41,150 bases of DNA, from positions 1-41,150 of the forward strand of contig CAMVHE010000021.1 in assembly GCA_947167215.1 (NCBI GenBank). The letters run 5' to 3'. The position numbers were made by a program, and so were the translations under genes. The notes below the pieces were generated by a model. The model had not been told where the DNA came from. It did no database searches and saw nothing but the letters and a program-made list of their open reading frames with translations. Of this stretch, positions 32,544 through 40,323 are shown piece by piece; position 1 is the stretch's first letter; every line of letters starts with the position of its first letter. Origin of the DNA: an uncultured Clostridia bacterium (GTDB lineage Bacteria > Bacillota > Clostridia > Christensenellales > Aristaeellaceae).

Positions 32544-32876
32544 TCAGTCCTCCACGACCAGATACCATACCGGCTTCCCGCTGTCCTTTTCACATACGGT
32601 ATATTTTCCCATGCCGTCCCGGTATCTTCCGCGGATATCGTATGCACTCCGGCCGTCCGGCCCCTTTTCCGCTGCTTTTTCCCCGGCTTCCGCCTGAAAA
32701 TACCCCTGCAGCTCCGCCATGGCCACGGCTTCCTCCAGGATTTTCTTCCGCTGATAGGCGGAAAGGGAGGAGAAGGAGGCATTGCCGGTCAGGCGCCGGA
32801 CCAGCTTCCCCATGCCGTAGCTCCAGCGGTTTCCATTCTGCATCGGATGATAGGTGCGATGTACGTAGATCGTCAT
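32544..32876 (-). CDS. Hypothetical protein
   Basis: This 110-residue protein begins MTIYVHRTYHPMQNGNRWSY and contains the plausible helical segment LSAYQRKKILEEAVAMAELQGY and a C-terminal DSGKPVWYLVVED beta-rich end. I do not recognise the family. GGGAGA lies about ten bases before the ATG. It is the last minus-strand frame after the esterase gene and may be in the same operon. It has no signal peptide or membrane segment. Confidence 0.5.
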   Translation of the reverse strand: MTIYVHRTYHPMQNGNRWSYGMGKLVRRLTGNASFSSLSAYQRKKILEEAVAMAELQGYFQAEAGEKAAEKGPDGRSAYDIRGRYRDGMGKYTVCEKDSGKPVWYLVVED

Positions 32877-32940
32877 TTCGGTCCATCTCCCTTCGCTGCG
32901 GGGTCCCTGCAGGGCTTCTTCCTGTCCCGGGTGTGCTTCC

Positions 32941-33618
32941 TTATCCGGCTTCGGACCCGTTTCCGGCCGTTCCGGGCACGAGCCCCATCCGGACCAGCGC
33001 TGCTGCAATGCAGGCCGCAAACTGTTCGGCCCCTGCTCTCCGGGTATGGGCATTGTCACTCAGGCCGTCCGGATACAGGGGATCCTCCCCCTTCCGGAAA
33101 TGCATGAAAAAGGCCTTGCTGTTTTCTTCCCCGGCAGCCTCCACGATCCGGAAGCTGTCCCGGTAGACATCCGCCAGCGGCACCTGCATCTCCCGTGCCA
33201 GGGCATGCATGGCATCCTTGTATTCCCCGTGGGTTTCCTGCAGGATTCCATTCTCCCATACCCGCATGCAGATCGGCGTCAGCAGCACCGGGACCGCCCC
33301 GCGTTCCCGGGCAAAGTCCACAAACACCGCCAGGTTCTCCGTATAGGATGTCCAGGGCTCCGTATGGCGCTCCGGCTTTTCATTTTCATCATTGTGCGCG
33401 AACTGGATCAGCAGCAGGTCCCCCGGCTGTATCTTCCCATCCAGCTCCTGCAGTCTTCCTTCCTTCAGGAAGGACTTGGTGCTGCGTCCCGCCTTGGCAT
33501 GGTTGCAGATCACAGCACCCGGCAGATACTCCCCCAGCACCTGACCCCAGCCCACCATCCTGGTTTCGCCGGGGTCATAGGTCTGGGCGGTGGAATCGCC
33601 GCAGATAAAGATATTCAT
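32941..33618 (-). CDS. SGNH esterase, rhamnogalacturonan acetylesterase-like (CE12)
   Basis: This 225-residue SGNH/GDSL hydrolase begins IFICGDSTAQTYDPGETRMVGWGQ, with the nucleophile serine in GDST. It also has the oxyanion glycine/asparagine region (AKAGRSTKSF), IQFAHNDENE, and DNAHT with the catalytic Asp-His pair near 200. CE12 enzymes remove acetyl groups from galacturonic acid residues of rhamnogalacturonan. There is no signal peptide, so it would act on imported oligosaccharides. AAGGAA precedes the ATG. Its partner isomerase gene lies twelve bases upstream. Confidence 0.87.
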   Translation of the reverse strand: MNIFICGDSTAQTYDPGETRMVGWGQVLGEYLPGAVICNHAKAGRSTKSFLKEGRLQELDGKIQPGDLLLIQFAHNDENEKPERHTEPWTSYTENLAVFVDFARERGAVPVLLTPICMRVWENGILQETHGEYKDAMHALAREMQVPLADVYRDSFRIVEAAGEENSKAFFMHFRKGEDPLYPDGLSDNAHTRRAGAEQFAACIAAALVRMGLVPGTAGNGSEAG

Positions 33619-33629
33619 AGCTTCGTTCC

Positions 33630-34469
33630 TTATTTCAGCGTTTCAGCGATCCGCTCCAGGCAGAGGCGCGCAGCCTCCGCATTTTCGGGCGTGGTATCCT
33701 CCAGGGTCATGGGCAGGTCCTGCTTCTTAGCCAGGGCCAGCAGCCGCTCAAAGTGCATGACCCCCGTTCCGCAGGCCTGGGAATGGATTTCCCCGGGCCG
33801 GACCGTAAAGTCCTTCATGTGCAGCACCCTCACCCGGTCTCCCAGGCGGCGGATGGCTTCCTCCGTCAGGGCGTCCGCTTCGCCGTCGTGCCCCGGGCCG
33901 ATCAGGTTGACCGCATCCAGGATAATCTGCAGGTGGTCCGAAGGCAGCTCCTCCAGCATGCGCTGGGCGCGCTCCGGCGTGGAGATAATATGGTGATACA
34001 CCATTTCCACCGCCAGGATGGCATCTGCCTCCTCCGCATAGCGCACCACCGGGCGCAGGCTGTCCATGAACAGGCGGAAAGCCTCCTCGCTGCGGCATGC
34101 CGGCTCGGAAAAATGCGATTCGGGATTGGCGTAGGTTTCCGTGCCCACCACCCGTGCGCCGATGAGCGGCGCCGCCTTCAGGTGGGCCCGGTAGATTTCC
34201 TGAGTATGGGCGCGGCGCTCCGCATCGGGATCCGCCAGGTTCAGGTAGCATCCCAGCACGGCGCATTCCATGCCGGTGTCGGCAAGATCCTGCCGCACCC
34301 GTGCCGCCAGCTCCGGCGTCAGCTGCCGGGGCGCATCCTGCATGGAAAAGCCCTCAAGCGTCATGCCCAGCGCGATGTGGGCACAGGTAAATCCCTGGGC
34401 GCGGGCAAAGCCCAGGCGCTCCTTCAGGGTCCCCGGAGCCGTATCGTGCAGGCGAATACCGATATTCAT
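33630..34469 (-). CDS. Sugar phosphate isomerase/epimerase-type TIM barrel
   Basis: This 279-residue member of the xylose isomerase-like TIM barrel family has likely metal ligands in ILAVEMVYHH, LDAVNLIGPGHD, VRVLHMKDF and MTLEDTTPENA. AAGGGGGAAG precedes the ATG. It lies between the GH2 hydrolase and an acetylesterase in the pectin operon, so an aldose/ketose isomerase or epimerase step on a pectin-derived sugar is likely. The second enzyme of this family in the window (29195-30088) belongs to a different operon and is only distantly similar. Confidence 0.83.
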   Translation of the reverse strand: MNIGIRLHDTAPGTLKERLGFARAQGFTCAHIALGMTLEGFSMQDAPRQLTPELAARVRQDLADTGMECAVLGCYLNLADPDAERRAHTQEIYRAHLKAAPLIGARVVGTETYANPESHFSEPACRSEEAFRLFMDSLRPVVRYAEEADAILAVEMVYHHIISTPERAQRMLEELPSDHLQIILDAVNLIGPGHDGEADALTEEAIRRLGDRVRVLHMKDFTVRPGEIHSQACGTGVMHFERLLALAKKQDLPMTLEDTTPENAEAARLCLERIAETLK

Positions 34470-34481
34470 GTTTCTTCCCCC

Positions 34482-37400
34482 TTACAACGTAATGCGCAGT
34501 GCGCCAATCCTGTCATCATACTGGGCCGATGCCCCTTCCACATAGGGCGCAACCGCATTGACTTCCATCACAAGAATTCCCTCGGCCGTCACATAGGGCT
34601 GGCCGTCCATCAGGTTTTCCTGCCCGTCAGCCACCAGGTGCGTTCTTCCCGTCTGGGCGGTCACCGTATGCGCTCCCGAACGGAGCGTCAGGGTACCCGT
34701 TTCCTTCTCCCAGGTAAAGTCCACCCGGTCCGGCGCGATGCTCCGCATCCGCTCCAGAATGCAGATCACATTGCCCCAGACGCTGCCGTTCCGGTTGACG
34801 GCCCGGACGCCGCGGAAATCCGGCTCCTGGCCGTTGACCATGATCTTGCAGTAGTTTTCGGTTTCCGGGACGTATTTGGCACGGTCCGCTTCCGGAATCG
34901 GAAGCACCTCATCCTCGGAGGCCGGCGGCAGCACGGAGGGATCCGCATACAGCACGGCGGGCTGGTCGTCTTCCGCGGCCACCGTCTTCATCCGGACCTC
35001 TGCCTGAGGAATGCCCTCTGCCGAAGCCTTCAGGCAGATATTTCCCGGGGTGCTTCCTGCCCGCAGCAGGACGCGGTTGGTGCCGCACTCGGCATAGACA
35101 AAGGGCTGGCCGATCACGCTGTCGTGCCGTCCGTTGCCGTTGAAGCGGCCGCTGTTGTAGCCGCCCAGGAATGCTGCAGGGCCGGTCACCTCAAAATCCA
35201 TGCGCATATCCGCCAGCGGGCAGACATTCCCCTGCCCGTCGGTCACCCGGATATCCACATAGCACAGGTCACAGCCGTCCGCCCGCCAGCCGCCCGGCGC
35301 GGCGTGCGCCTCCAGGACGATGGCCGCAGGCTCCCCTGCCGTACGCAGGACGTCCCTGCATGCCGCTTTTCCATCATAGCCGTATCCCACGGCCTCCGCG
35401 GTGCCGCTTTCGGTGATGTCCACCCCCGGGAAAGCAAAGATGAAACCGCTTTCCGGTTTTTCACACTGCCCCGCCAGCCTGCCGTTGACGTACAGGCAGA
35501 CCTTTTCCACGGCATAGCTGCCCACGCAGTATACCGTCTTGTGCTTCGGGTCCCGGTACTCCGGCTCCCCGGTTTCCTCCCAGAAGCTTCCGTTAAACTG
35601 CTTTCGGAAGGCGCGGTAGCTGTTTCCGTCCTCCTTCGGGTAATTCCAGTGCCCCAGAAGCTTCACCGCCGGCGCAGCGCTGTGCATCACCCGGAACACG
35701 TCAAAGCTCTGCTTCTTCACCCGGATGGCATCCACGCGGCCGCTCATCCTCCCGTTTTCGCTGAAGCTCTGCCTGCCGTGCTGCGCCGAATCGGTCCAGC
35801 ACAGGGCCGCACAGGCACTGTACAGGTTCTTTCCGGAGGCCCCGCCGATGCGGTCAAAGAAGAATTCGCTGTACCCCCGCGCATTGGCCAGGGCCAGCTC
35901 CTCGCTGGTCAGGTCATAGAAGTCAAGGCCCTTCTGCTTCCTTCCGCCCTTTCCCAGATAGCGGTTGCGGTAATCATAATCCGGCGGGGTGAAATCATCC
36001 CATATCCTGCGGGGTGCTTCCTCCCGGCTGTATTCCGTTTCAGTAATGGGGCCGTGTTCTGCCAGGAACCGCGCCGCATGGCGGTTCAGCATGGTGCCCA
36101 CGTATTCGCTCTCGTTCAGGGTTTCCTCCGTATTGATGGTGCGGCAGCCCATGAACCGGCCCCCGCAGGGGTCCAGCTTCTGCTTCAGCAGCCGCATCTC
36201 CCGCATGTGCTCCGTGGAAATCACATTGTTCCCGGCTTCCCAGAACAGGATGGACGGATGGTTCCGGTAGGCCACCAGCACGTTCCGCATCAGCTCCACC
36301 CGCTGGTCCCACTGCCTGCCGAAGGTTTCCCGTTCCTTGTCCCCTGCCGGCTGCGTGCAGACCACGCCCTGCCGGTCGCAAGCCCGGATGTCCATGGGGC
36401 TTGCTGCCACGTGCATCCAGCGGATGTGGTTGGCACCGCTCTCCCGCACCCAGCGCATGTCCATGTCATGCATCCATTCCGGTACGATGCCCGTCTCCGC
36501 CCATTCGTTGGCGGCGCGCTGGGCATATCCCCGGAGCCAGACGGAATGGCCGTTGAGCATCACGCCCCGGTCCCTGTCGTAGGCCGTCTGCCGGAAACCG
36601 GTCTCAATTTCCTGCGTGTCTGCGGCAGTCCCACTGGCCTCCAGCACCAGCTCCACCCGGTACAGCACCGGATGCGCAGGCTCCCAGAAGGTCAGGCCGG
36701 ACACCGGCGCGGAAAAGCAGATTTTCTGCACGGCCTCCGCTTCCCAGCGGGTCGGCTGCACCCGGTCCTCGTCTTCCGGCACATAATGGGCGGTCTTTTC
36801 GTCCCACCGGTAGGCATCCTCCGGCACCAGCGTGAGGGGAGGCTGCCAGCAGGCCGGCAGGATTTCCGTTTCTCCGGAGCAGAAGCCGGCAATCCTTTCC
36901 CCGTTTACGGTGCGGATTTCTGCCCGGACCCGGCATTTTTCCGCAGCGGCTGAAAGATTGCGGACCTCGGCTTCCACGTGGATGCACGCCTTTCCCCGGG
37001 CAATATCAAAGCCATCCGCATAGATGTATGTTCCATGGCTCTGCAGGTTGGCATACAGCGGCAGCGTCAGATGCAGCGCATTCTTGAAGCACACCTTCAC
37101 CGGCTGGCTCAGCCCGCCCAGGGTGGGATTGAAGTCGTTGCAGTTCCAGAAGAATCCCACGCCTTCCCGGTTTTCCGGCACCTGCTCATCCTGGCTCTGC
37201 AGGTAGGTGCCCGGAACTGCCCCCGGCGCATTGGGTGTCTCCGCAATGCAGCAGGGGATATTGCGCGTACTGGTGTTGTCGGTGGCGATGGCGATGACGT
37301 TTTCCCCGGGCATTTCAAGGGACGGGGTGATGTCGAACCCGAAGGGCCCCACCCCTGTCTCATGGTACCCTGCCAGCTTCCCGTTGACATACAGGTAGCA

Positions 37401-37712
37401 GGTCTGCCGCACGCCCTCGAAGGTCAGAAAGACCCTCTGCCCCGCCTGTTCCGGAAGCACCCGCAGCACATTGCGGTAAAAGGCACAGGTACGCCTCTGC
37501 CCGCTGCCGCCGTCCTCAATGGGGACTGCAAACAGGTCCGTCCCGTTAAAGGTATGGGGCAGCGTCACCTGCTCCCAGTCCCGGTCGTCATAGCTGCGTT
37601 CCGTCGGAAGATGCCCTCCGGCATCCCGGCAGGCTGCCAGCGCCTTTTCCATGGGAAAGGCACCGGCAAGCCGGAACCGCCACCCCTGGCGGAAATAATA
37701 TTCTTTATGCAT
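34482..37712 (-). CDS. GH2-family glycoside hydrolase
   Basis: This large 1,076-residue glycoside hydrolase of family 2 has the usual order: jelly-roll sugar-binding domain (VTLPHTFNGTD, FLTFEGVRQTCYLYVNGKLAG), immunoglobulin-like domain, then the TIM barrel (RGYAQRAANEW, HIRWMHVAASPMDIRACDRQ, NHPSILFWEAGNN) and further beta domains at the C-terminus. The acid/base motif, normally GNE, reads GNN (about 494-496), with a glutamate four residues before. The nucleophile candidate is the glutamate in ITETEYS (about 560). There is no signal peptide, so it is cytoplasmic. The second ATG (37712) is preferred because AAGGA lies at a better distance. It overlaps the upstream esterase by eight bases. 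A beta-galactosidase- or galacturonidase-like role on pectic oligosaccharides is inferred. Confidence 0.88.
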   Translation of the reverse strand: MHKEYYFRQGWRFRLAGAFPMEKALAACRDAGGHLPTERSYDDRDWEQVTLPHTFNGTDLFAVPIEDGGSGQRRTCAFYRNVLRVLPEQAGQRVFLTFEGVRQTCYLYVNGKLAGYHETGVGPFGFDITPSLEMPGENVIAIATDNTSTRNIPCCIAETPNAPGAVPGTYLQSQDEQVPENREGVGFFWNCNDFNPTLGGLSQPVKVCFKNALHLTLPLYANLQSHGTYIYADGFDIARGKACIHVEAEVRNLSAAAEKCRVRAEIRTVNGERIAGFCSGETEILPACWQPPLTLVPEDAYRWDEKTAHYVPEDEDRVQPTRWEAEAVQKICFSAPVSGLTFWEPAHPVLYRVELVLEASGTAADTQEIETGFRQTAYDRDRGVMLNGHSVWLRGYAQRAANEWAETGIVPEWMHDMDMRWVRESGANHIRWMHVAASPMDIRACDRQGVVCTQPAGDKERETFGRQWDQRVELMRNVLVAYRNHPSILFWEAGNNVISTEHMREMRLLKQKLDPCGGRFMGCRTINTEETLNESEYVGTMLNRHAARFLAEHGPITETEYSREEAPRRIWDDFTPPDYDYRNRYLGKGGRKQKGLDFYDLTSEELALANARGYSEFFFDRIGGASGKNLYSACAALCWTDSAQHGRQSFSENGRMSGRVDAIRVKKQSFDVFRVMHSAAPAVKLLGHWNYPKEDGNSYRAFRKQFNGSFWEETGEPEYRDPKHKTVYCVGSYAVEKVCLYVNGRLAGQCEKPESGFIFAFPGVDITESGTAEAVGYGYDGKAACRDVLRTAGEPAAIVLEAHAAPGGWRADGCDLCYVDIRVTDGQGNVCPLADMRMDFEVTGPAAFLGGYNSGRFNGNGRHDSVIGQPFVYAECGTNRVLLRAGSTPGNICLKASAEGIPQAEVRMKTVAAEDDQPAVLYADPSVLPPASEDEVLPIPEADRAKYVPETENYCKIMVNGQEPDFRGVRAVNRNGSVWGNVICILERMRSIAPDRVDFTWEKETGTLTLRSGAHTVTAQTGRTHLVADGQENLMDGQPYVTAEGILVMEVNAVAPYVEGASAQYDDRIGALRITL

Positions 37713-38373
37713 TTTCATCCTTCAGATATTGGGCACAGACGGGATACTGCCGCATTTCCTTCACGACCAGCCTGCAGATTACACCGGCACCGTATGCATT
37801 GAAGTGAGTTTTGTCATCATGTCCGTCGGGAAAATCCGGATTTTCCCCGGGAGCCAGGCGCACAAACAGCTCTGCCGTTTTTTCCTCCCCCAGTGCGAGA
37901 TACAGTTCCCTGCTGTCCTTTTTCAGGTCGCACAGCGGGATCTGCTTCTCCGCGGCAAGCTCCCGGACTGCCCGGGGGTACTCGCCATGGGTGTAGAGCA
38001 GGTTGCCGTCCCCCACGAAAAACCGGCGGGAAACCGAGGTCAGCAGCACCGGCTGCGCGCCGCGCTCCAGGGCGAAGCTGCAGTAGCGCCACAGCTCCTC
38101 CTTGTAGGTGGTGTCCGGGTCGGTGTGCCGCTCGTCGTCCTTCTCATCGTTGTGGCCGAACTGAATCAGCAGCAGGTCCCCTGCCTTCATGTCCTGCTCT
38201 GCCGGTGCAAACAGCCCTTCCTCCCGGAAGCTGCGGCTGCTGCGTCCGCTGAGGGCAATGTTGCGGACGGTTACGCCTTCCCGCACATACTGCGGCAGGG
38301 CCCATCCCCATCCCCGGAACGGGGGCTTGTTATCCTCCACCGTGGAGTCTCCGATGATCCAAATTACAGGCAT
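37705..38373 (-). CDS. SGNH esterase, rhamnogalacturonan acetylesterase-like (CE12), second copy
   Basis: This 222-residue SGNH hydrolase has GDSTVEDNKPPFRGWGWAL at the nucleophile, ALSGRSSRSF, IQFGHNDEKDDERHTDP, and a C-terminal DKTHFNAYG with the catalytic Asp-His. It is a second, divergent CE12-type acetylesterase in the same operon, also without a signal peptide. The start lies three bases after the PL22 stop, with AAGGA inside the end of that gene. The two esterases probably differ in the acetyl position or the oligosaccharide they use. Confidence 0.87.
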   Translation of the reverse strand: MPVIWIIGDSTVEDNKPPFRGWGWALPQYVREGVTVRNIALSGRSSRSFREEGLFAPAEQDMKAGDLLLIQFGHNDEKDDERHTDPDTTYKEELWRYCSFALERGAQPVLLTSVSRRFFVGDGNLLYTHGEYPRAVRELAAEKQIPLCDLKKDSRELYLALGEEKTAELFVRLAPGENPDFPDGHDDKTHFNAYGAGVICRLVVKEMRQYPVCAQYLKDENA

Positions 38374-38376
38374 ATT

Positions 38377-39438
38377 TTACCAGTCCTTCCAGACCTGATG
38401 CAGGTCAATCACGCATACCTGGGCCACGCCATTTTCATCCGGATTCGAGAACAGGATCTGGTCGCCCTTCCGGTTGAAGGAAGGATGCTGGTGATCCGCA
38501 CCGGACTTGCAGTGCCCGGTGGTGGCAATCAGCCTGGCTTTCCGGGTGGCGCGCTCGATCAGCACGACGCCTTCCTGCACCGTGGTGCCCAGATAGCTGA
38601 TCCGGTCCGCGCACAGCCAGCGGTGGTCGCGGCTGATGCAGGGATGCAGCAGCTGGAGGCTGGAGGCCGCCACGTCAAAATGCCTTCCGTCCTTGTCGCC
38701 GATAATAATGTTGCCGGTATGGACTTCCCCTTTCTCCCCGTCCACAAAGCCCGCGGGATCCAGCTTCATCAAGGCCATTTCCGTGCCGTCGGCGGCCCAC
38801 ACCTCGTGGGTGATCCACTCGCTTGGATGCTCCACATAGTAGGGACGCACATACCGTTCCTTCACGTCAAACATCCAGGTGCGCTGGAAGGCATCGCCTT
38901 CGGTTTCATGGATGTAGAAAATCAGGTTTTCATCCGTGGGGCAGATCTGGGCATGTCCCAGACGGTAATCGCTCTGGTAGACCACCTCAGCCTCCTTGCC
39001 GGGGTCCATGATCACCAGGCCGTAGTACTTGTTGGCCAGATGGTAGCTGCAGGCAATGCGCCCGGTATTGGCTGCCGTCAGGTGTCCCGTAATCTGTCCG
39101 CCCCTGGGGAGGTCGCCGAGCTTTGTCATTTCCATGGTATTCAGATCCACGGCAAACACTTCCGTCTCGTTCCGGCAGGTGTAGCCGATGTTCTTTTCCC
39201 GGTCCGTGGCAAACCCGCGGTAGGAGTAGTCGGTAACGCGCTCAATCTCTCCGGTCTCCACATTGGCCCGGTAGCAGCCGCCGTCGGTGCAGCCTTCCAG
39301 CTGCTGCTTCATGAAAAAGAAATAGCGGTCGTCGGTGGAGAAGTTTTCACAGGTAAAATACAGCTTGCTGTTGCGCTCCGGACCGTTGGCATAGCGGCGC
39401 ACCTCATACCCGGTTACCGCGTCAAGATACATTTCCAT
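38377..39438 (-). CDS. ogl: Oligogalacturonate lyase (PL22)
   Basis: This 353-residue, seven-bladed propeller-type enzyme of family PL22 cleaves unsaturated digalacturonate in the cytoplasm into two 4-deoxy-5-keto-uronates. Family features seen are LGHAQICPTDENLIFYIHETEG, QRTWMFDV, SEWITHEVWAADG and the C-terminal QHPSFNRKGDQILFSNPDENG. The histidines in these motifs match the metal/catalytic positions. AAGGAGG precedes the ATG by six bases. It identifies the operon as a pectate catabolic locus. No exported pectate lyase is in the window, so oligomers must come from elsewhere. Confidence 0.9.
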   Translation of the reverse strand: MEMYLDAVTGYEVRRYANGPERNSKLYFTCENFSTDDRYFFFMKQQLEGCTDGGCYRANVETGEIERVTDYSYRGFATDREKNIGYTCRNETEVFAVDLNTMEMTKLGDLPRGGQITGHLTAANTGRIACSYHLANKYYGLVIMDPGKEAEVVYQSDYRLGHAQICPTDENLIFYIHETEGDAFQRTWMFDVKERYVRPYYVEHPSEWITHEVWAADGTEMALMKLDPAGFVDGEKGEVHTGNIIIGDKDGRHFDVAASSLQLLHPCISRDHRWLCADRISYLGTTVQEGVVLIERATRKARLIATTGHCKSGADHQHPSFNRKGDQILFSNPDENGVAQVCVIDLHQVWKDW

Positions 39439-39456
39439 AAAAATCCTCCTTGTATC

Positions 39457-40257
39457 TTACAGCATCACATTCTGTCCCGAAGGGATGCAGACCGGGGCCT
39501 GGTCATTCACCGAGATCCAGCAGTCTCTGGCATTGGGATTGTACACGAAACGGTTGTCCGCTGCAAACTGCAGGCGGGCATAGTCATCCATGCAGTCCAT
39601 AAACTCGATGTTGGTGCAGTACCAGATGTCTTCCTTGCCGCCCATCATGCGGCAGAAGGATTCCATCAGGTCCCAGTTGTCCCTGTCGTCGAATTCGTAG
39701 CTGTGCCCCCATACGTACATGAGGTACAGGTACTGCTTCTTGAAGAGACCAAGGAACTGCTCTCCCAGCTCCAGCAGCCGGTGGTTGTGGTGGCAGGTAG
39801 CCTGCCAGCGGTACGGATTCTCCGGCAGGGCAAAACTGTCCGAGGAACCCACCACCCGGGAATAACGGATGCCGCAGGCCGGCAGCAGCTTTTCGATTTC
39901 CGGACTCACGGAACCGTTGGGATAGCTGAGGCCGCGCACAGGATAGCCGGTGCAGGACTCGAGGAATTTCCGGTCCTCCAGTACCTCCTGGGCCACCTCC
40001 GGCAGCGGACAGCGCGCGATGGTGGGATGCGTCACGGTATGGCAGGCGACTTCATGGCCTGCATACAGCGATGGGATCTCCTCCGGCATCACCCGGTCGC
40101 CCCGGTCAAAGAGGCCGCTGTTCAGATGAAAGGTCCCCTTGATCCCGTTCTGATTGAAAATGTCCACCAGCCGGCGGTCCTGGGTGCGTCCATCGTCGTA
40201 GCTCATGGTCAGCGCTTTGTGCTTTCCTCCGGGAAAACAGCAGTAAATTCGGTTCAT
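39457..40257 (-). CDS. Cytoplasmic NodB-type polysaccharide deacetylase
   Basis: This 266-residue deacetylase of the NodB/CE4 fold has the metal and catalytic motifs LTMSYDDGRTQDRRLV (SYDDG in place of TFDDG), GHEVACHTVTHPTIARCP (HxxxH) and LSYPNGSVSPE. It has no signal peptide, so it acts inside the cell, which is unusual for cell-wall deacetylases but fits a role in removing acetyl groups from imported oligosaccharides. The ATG at 40257 follows GGAGG; an open extension upstream crosses a hairpin and is not homologous. It sits between the binding protein and PL22 genes. Confidence 0.85.
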   Translation of the reverse strand: MNRIYCCFPGGKHKALTMSYDDGRTQDRRLVDIFNQNGIKGTFHLNSGLFDRGDRVMPEEIPSLYAGHEVACHTVTHPTIARCPLPEVAQEVLEDRKFLESCTGYPVRGLSYPNGSVSPEIEKLLPACGIRYSRVVGSSDSFALPENPYRWQATCHHNHRLLELGEQFLGLFKKQYLYLMYVWGHSYEFDDRDNWDLMESFCRMMGGKEDIWYCTNIEFMDCMDDYARLQFAADNRFVYNPNARDCWISVNDQAPVCIPSGQNVML

Positions 40258-40276
40258 ATTATCCTCCCCATAGGAA

Positions 40277-40302
40277 GGGGCTGCCGTTTCCGCGGCAGCC
40301 CC
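40277..40302 (-). promoter_or_regulatory. Hairpin between binding-protein and deacetylase genes
   Basis: GGGGCTGCCG and CGGCAGCCCC form a perfect ten-pair stem with a six-base loop but no T-run. Such hairpins after the binding-protein gene of ABC operons usually protect the upstream mRNA and lower expression of what follows. Confidence 0.55.
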
Positions 40303-40323
40303 TGGGATTTGATTTTTCAAGGA

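Noticed and set aside
33753-36953. Open frame of 1,066 codons on the plus strand over the GH2 gene
   Set aside because: It is histidine-, proline- and glycine-rich with no domain and no ribosome site; it mirrors the codon bias of the GH2 gene on the other strand.
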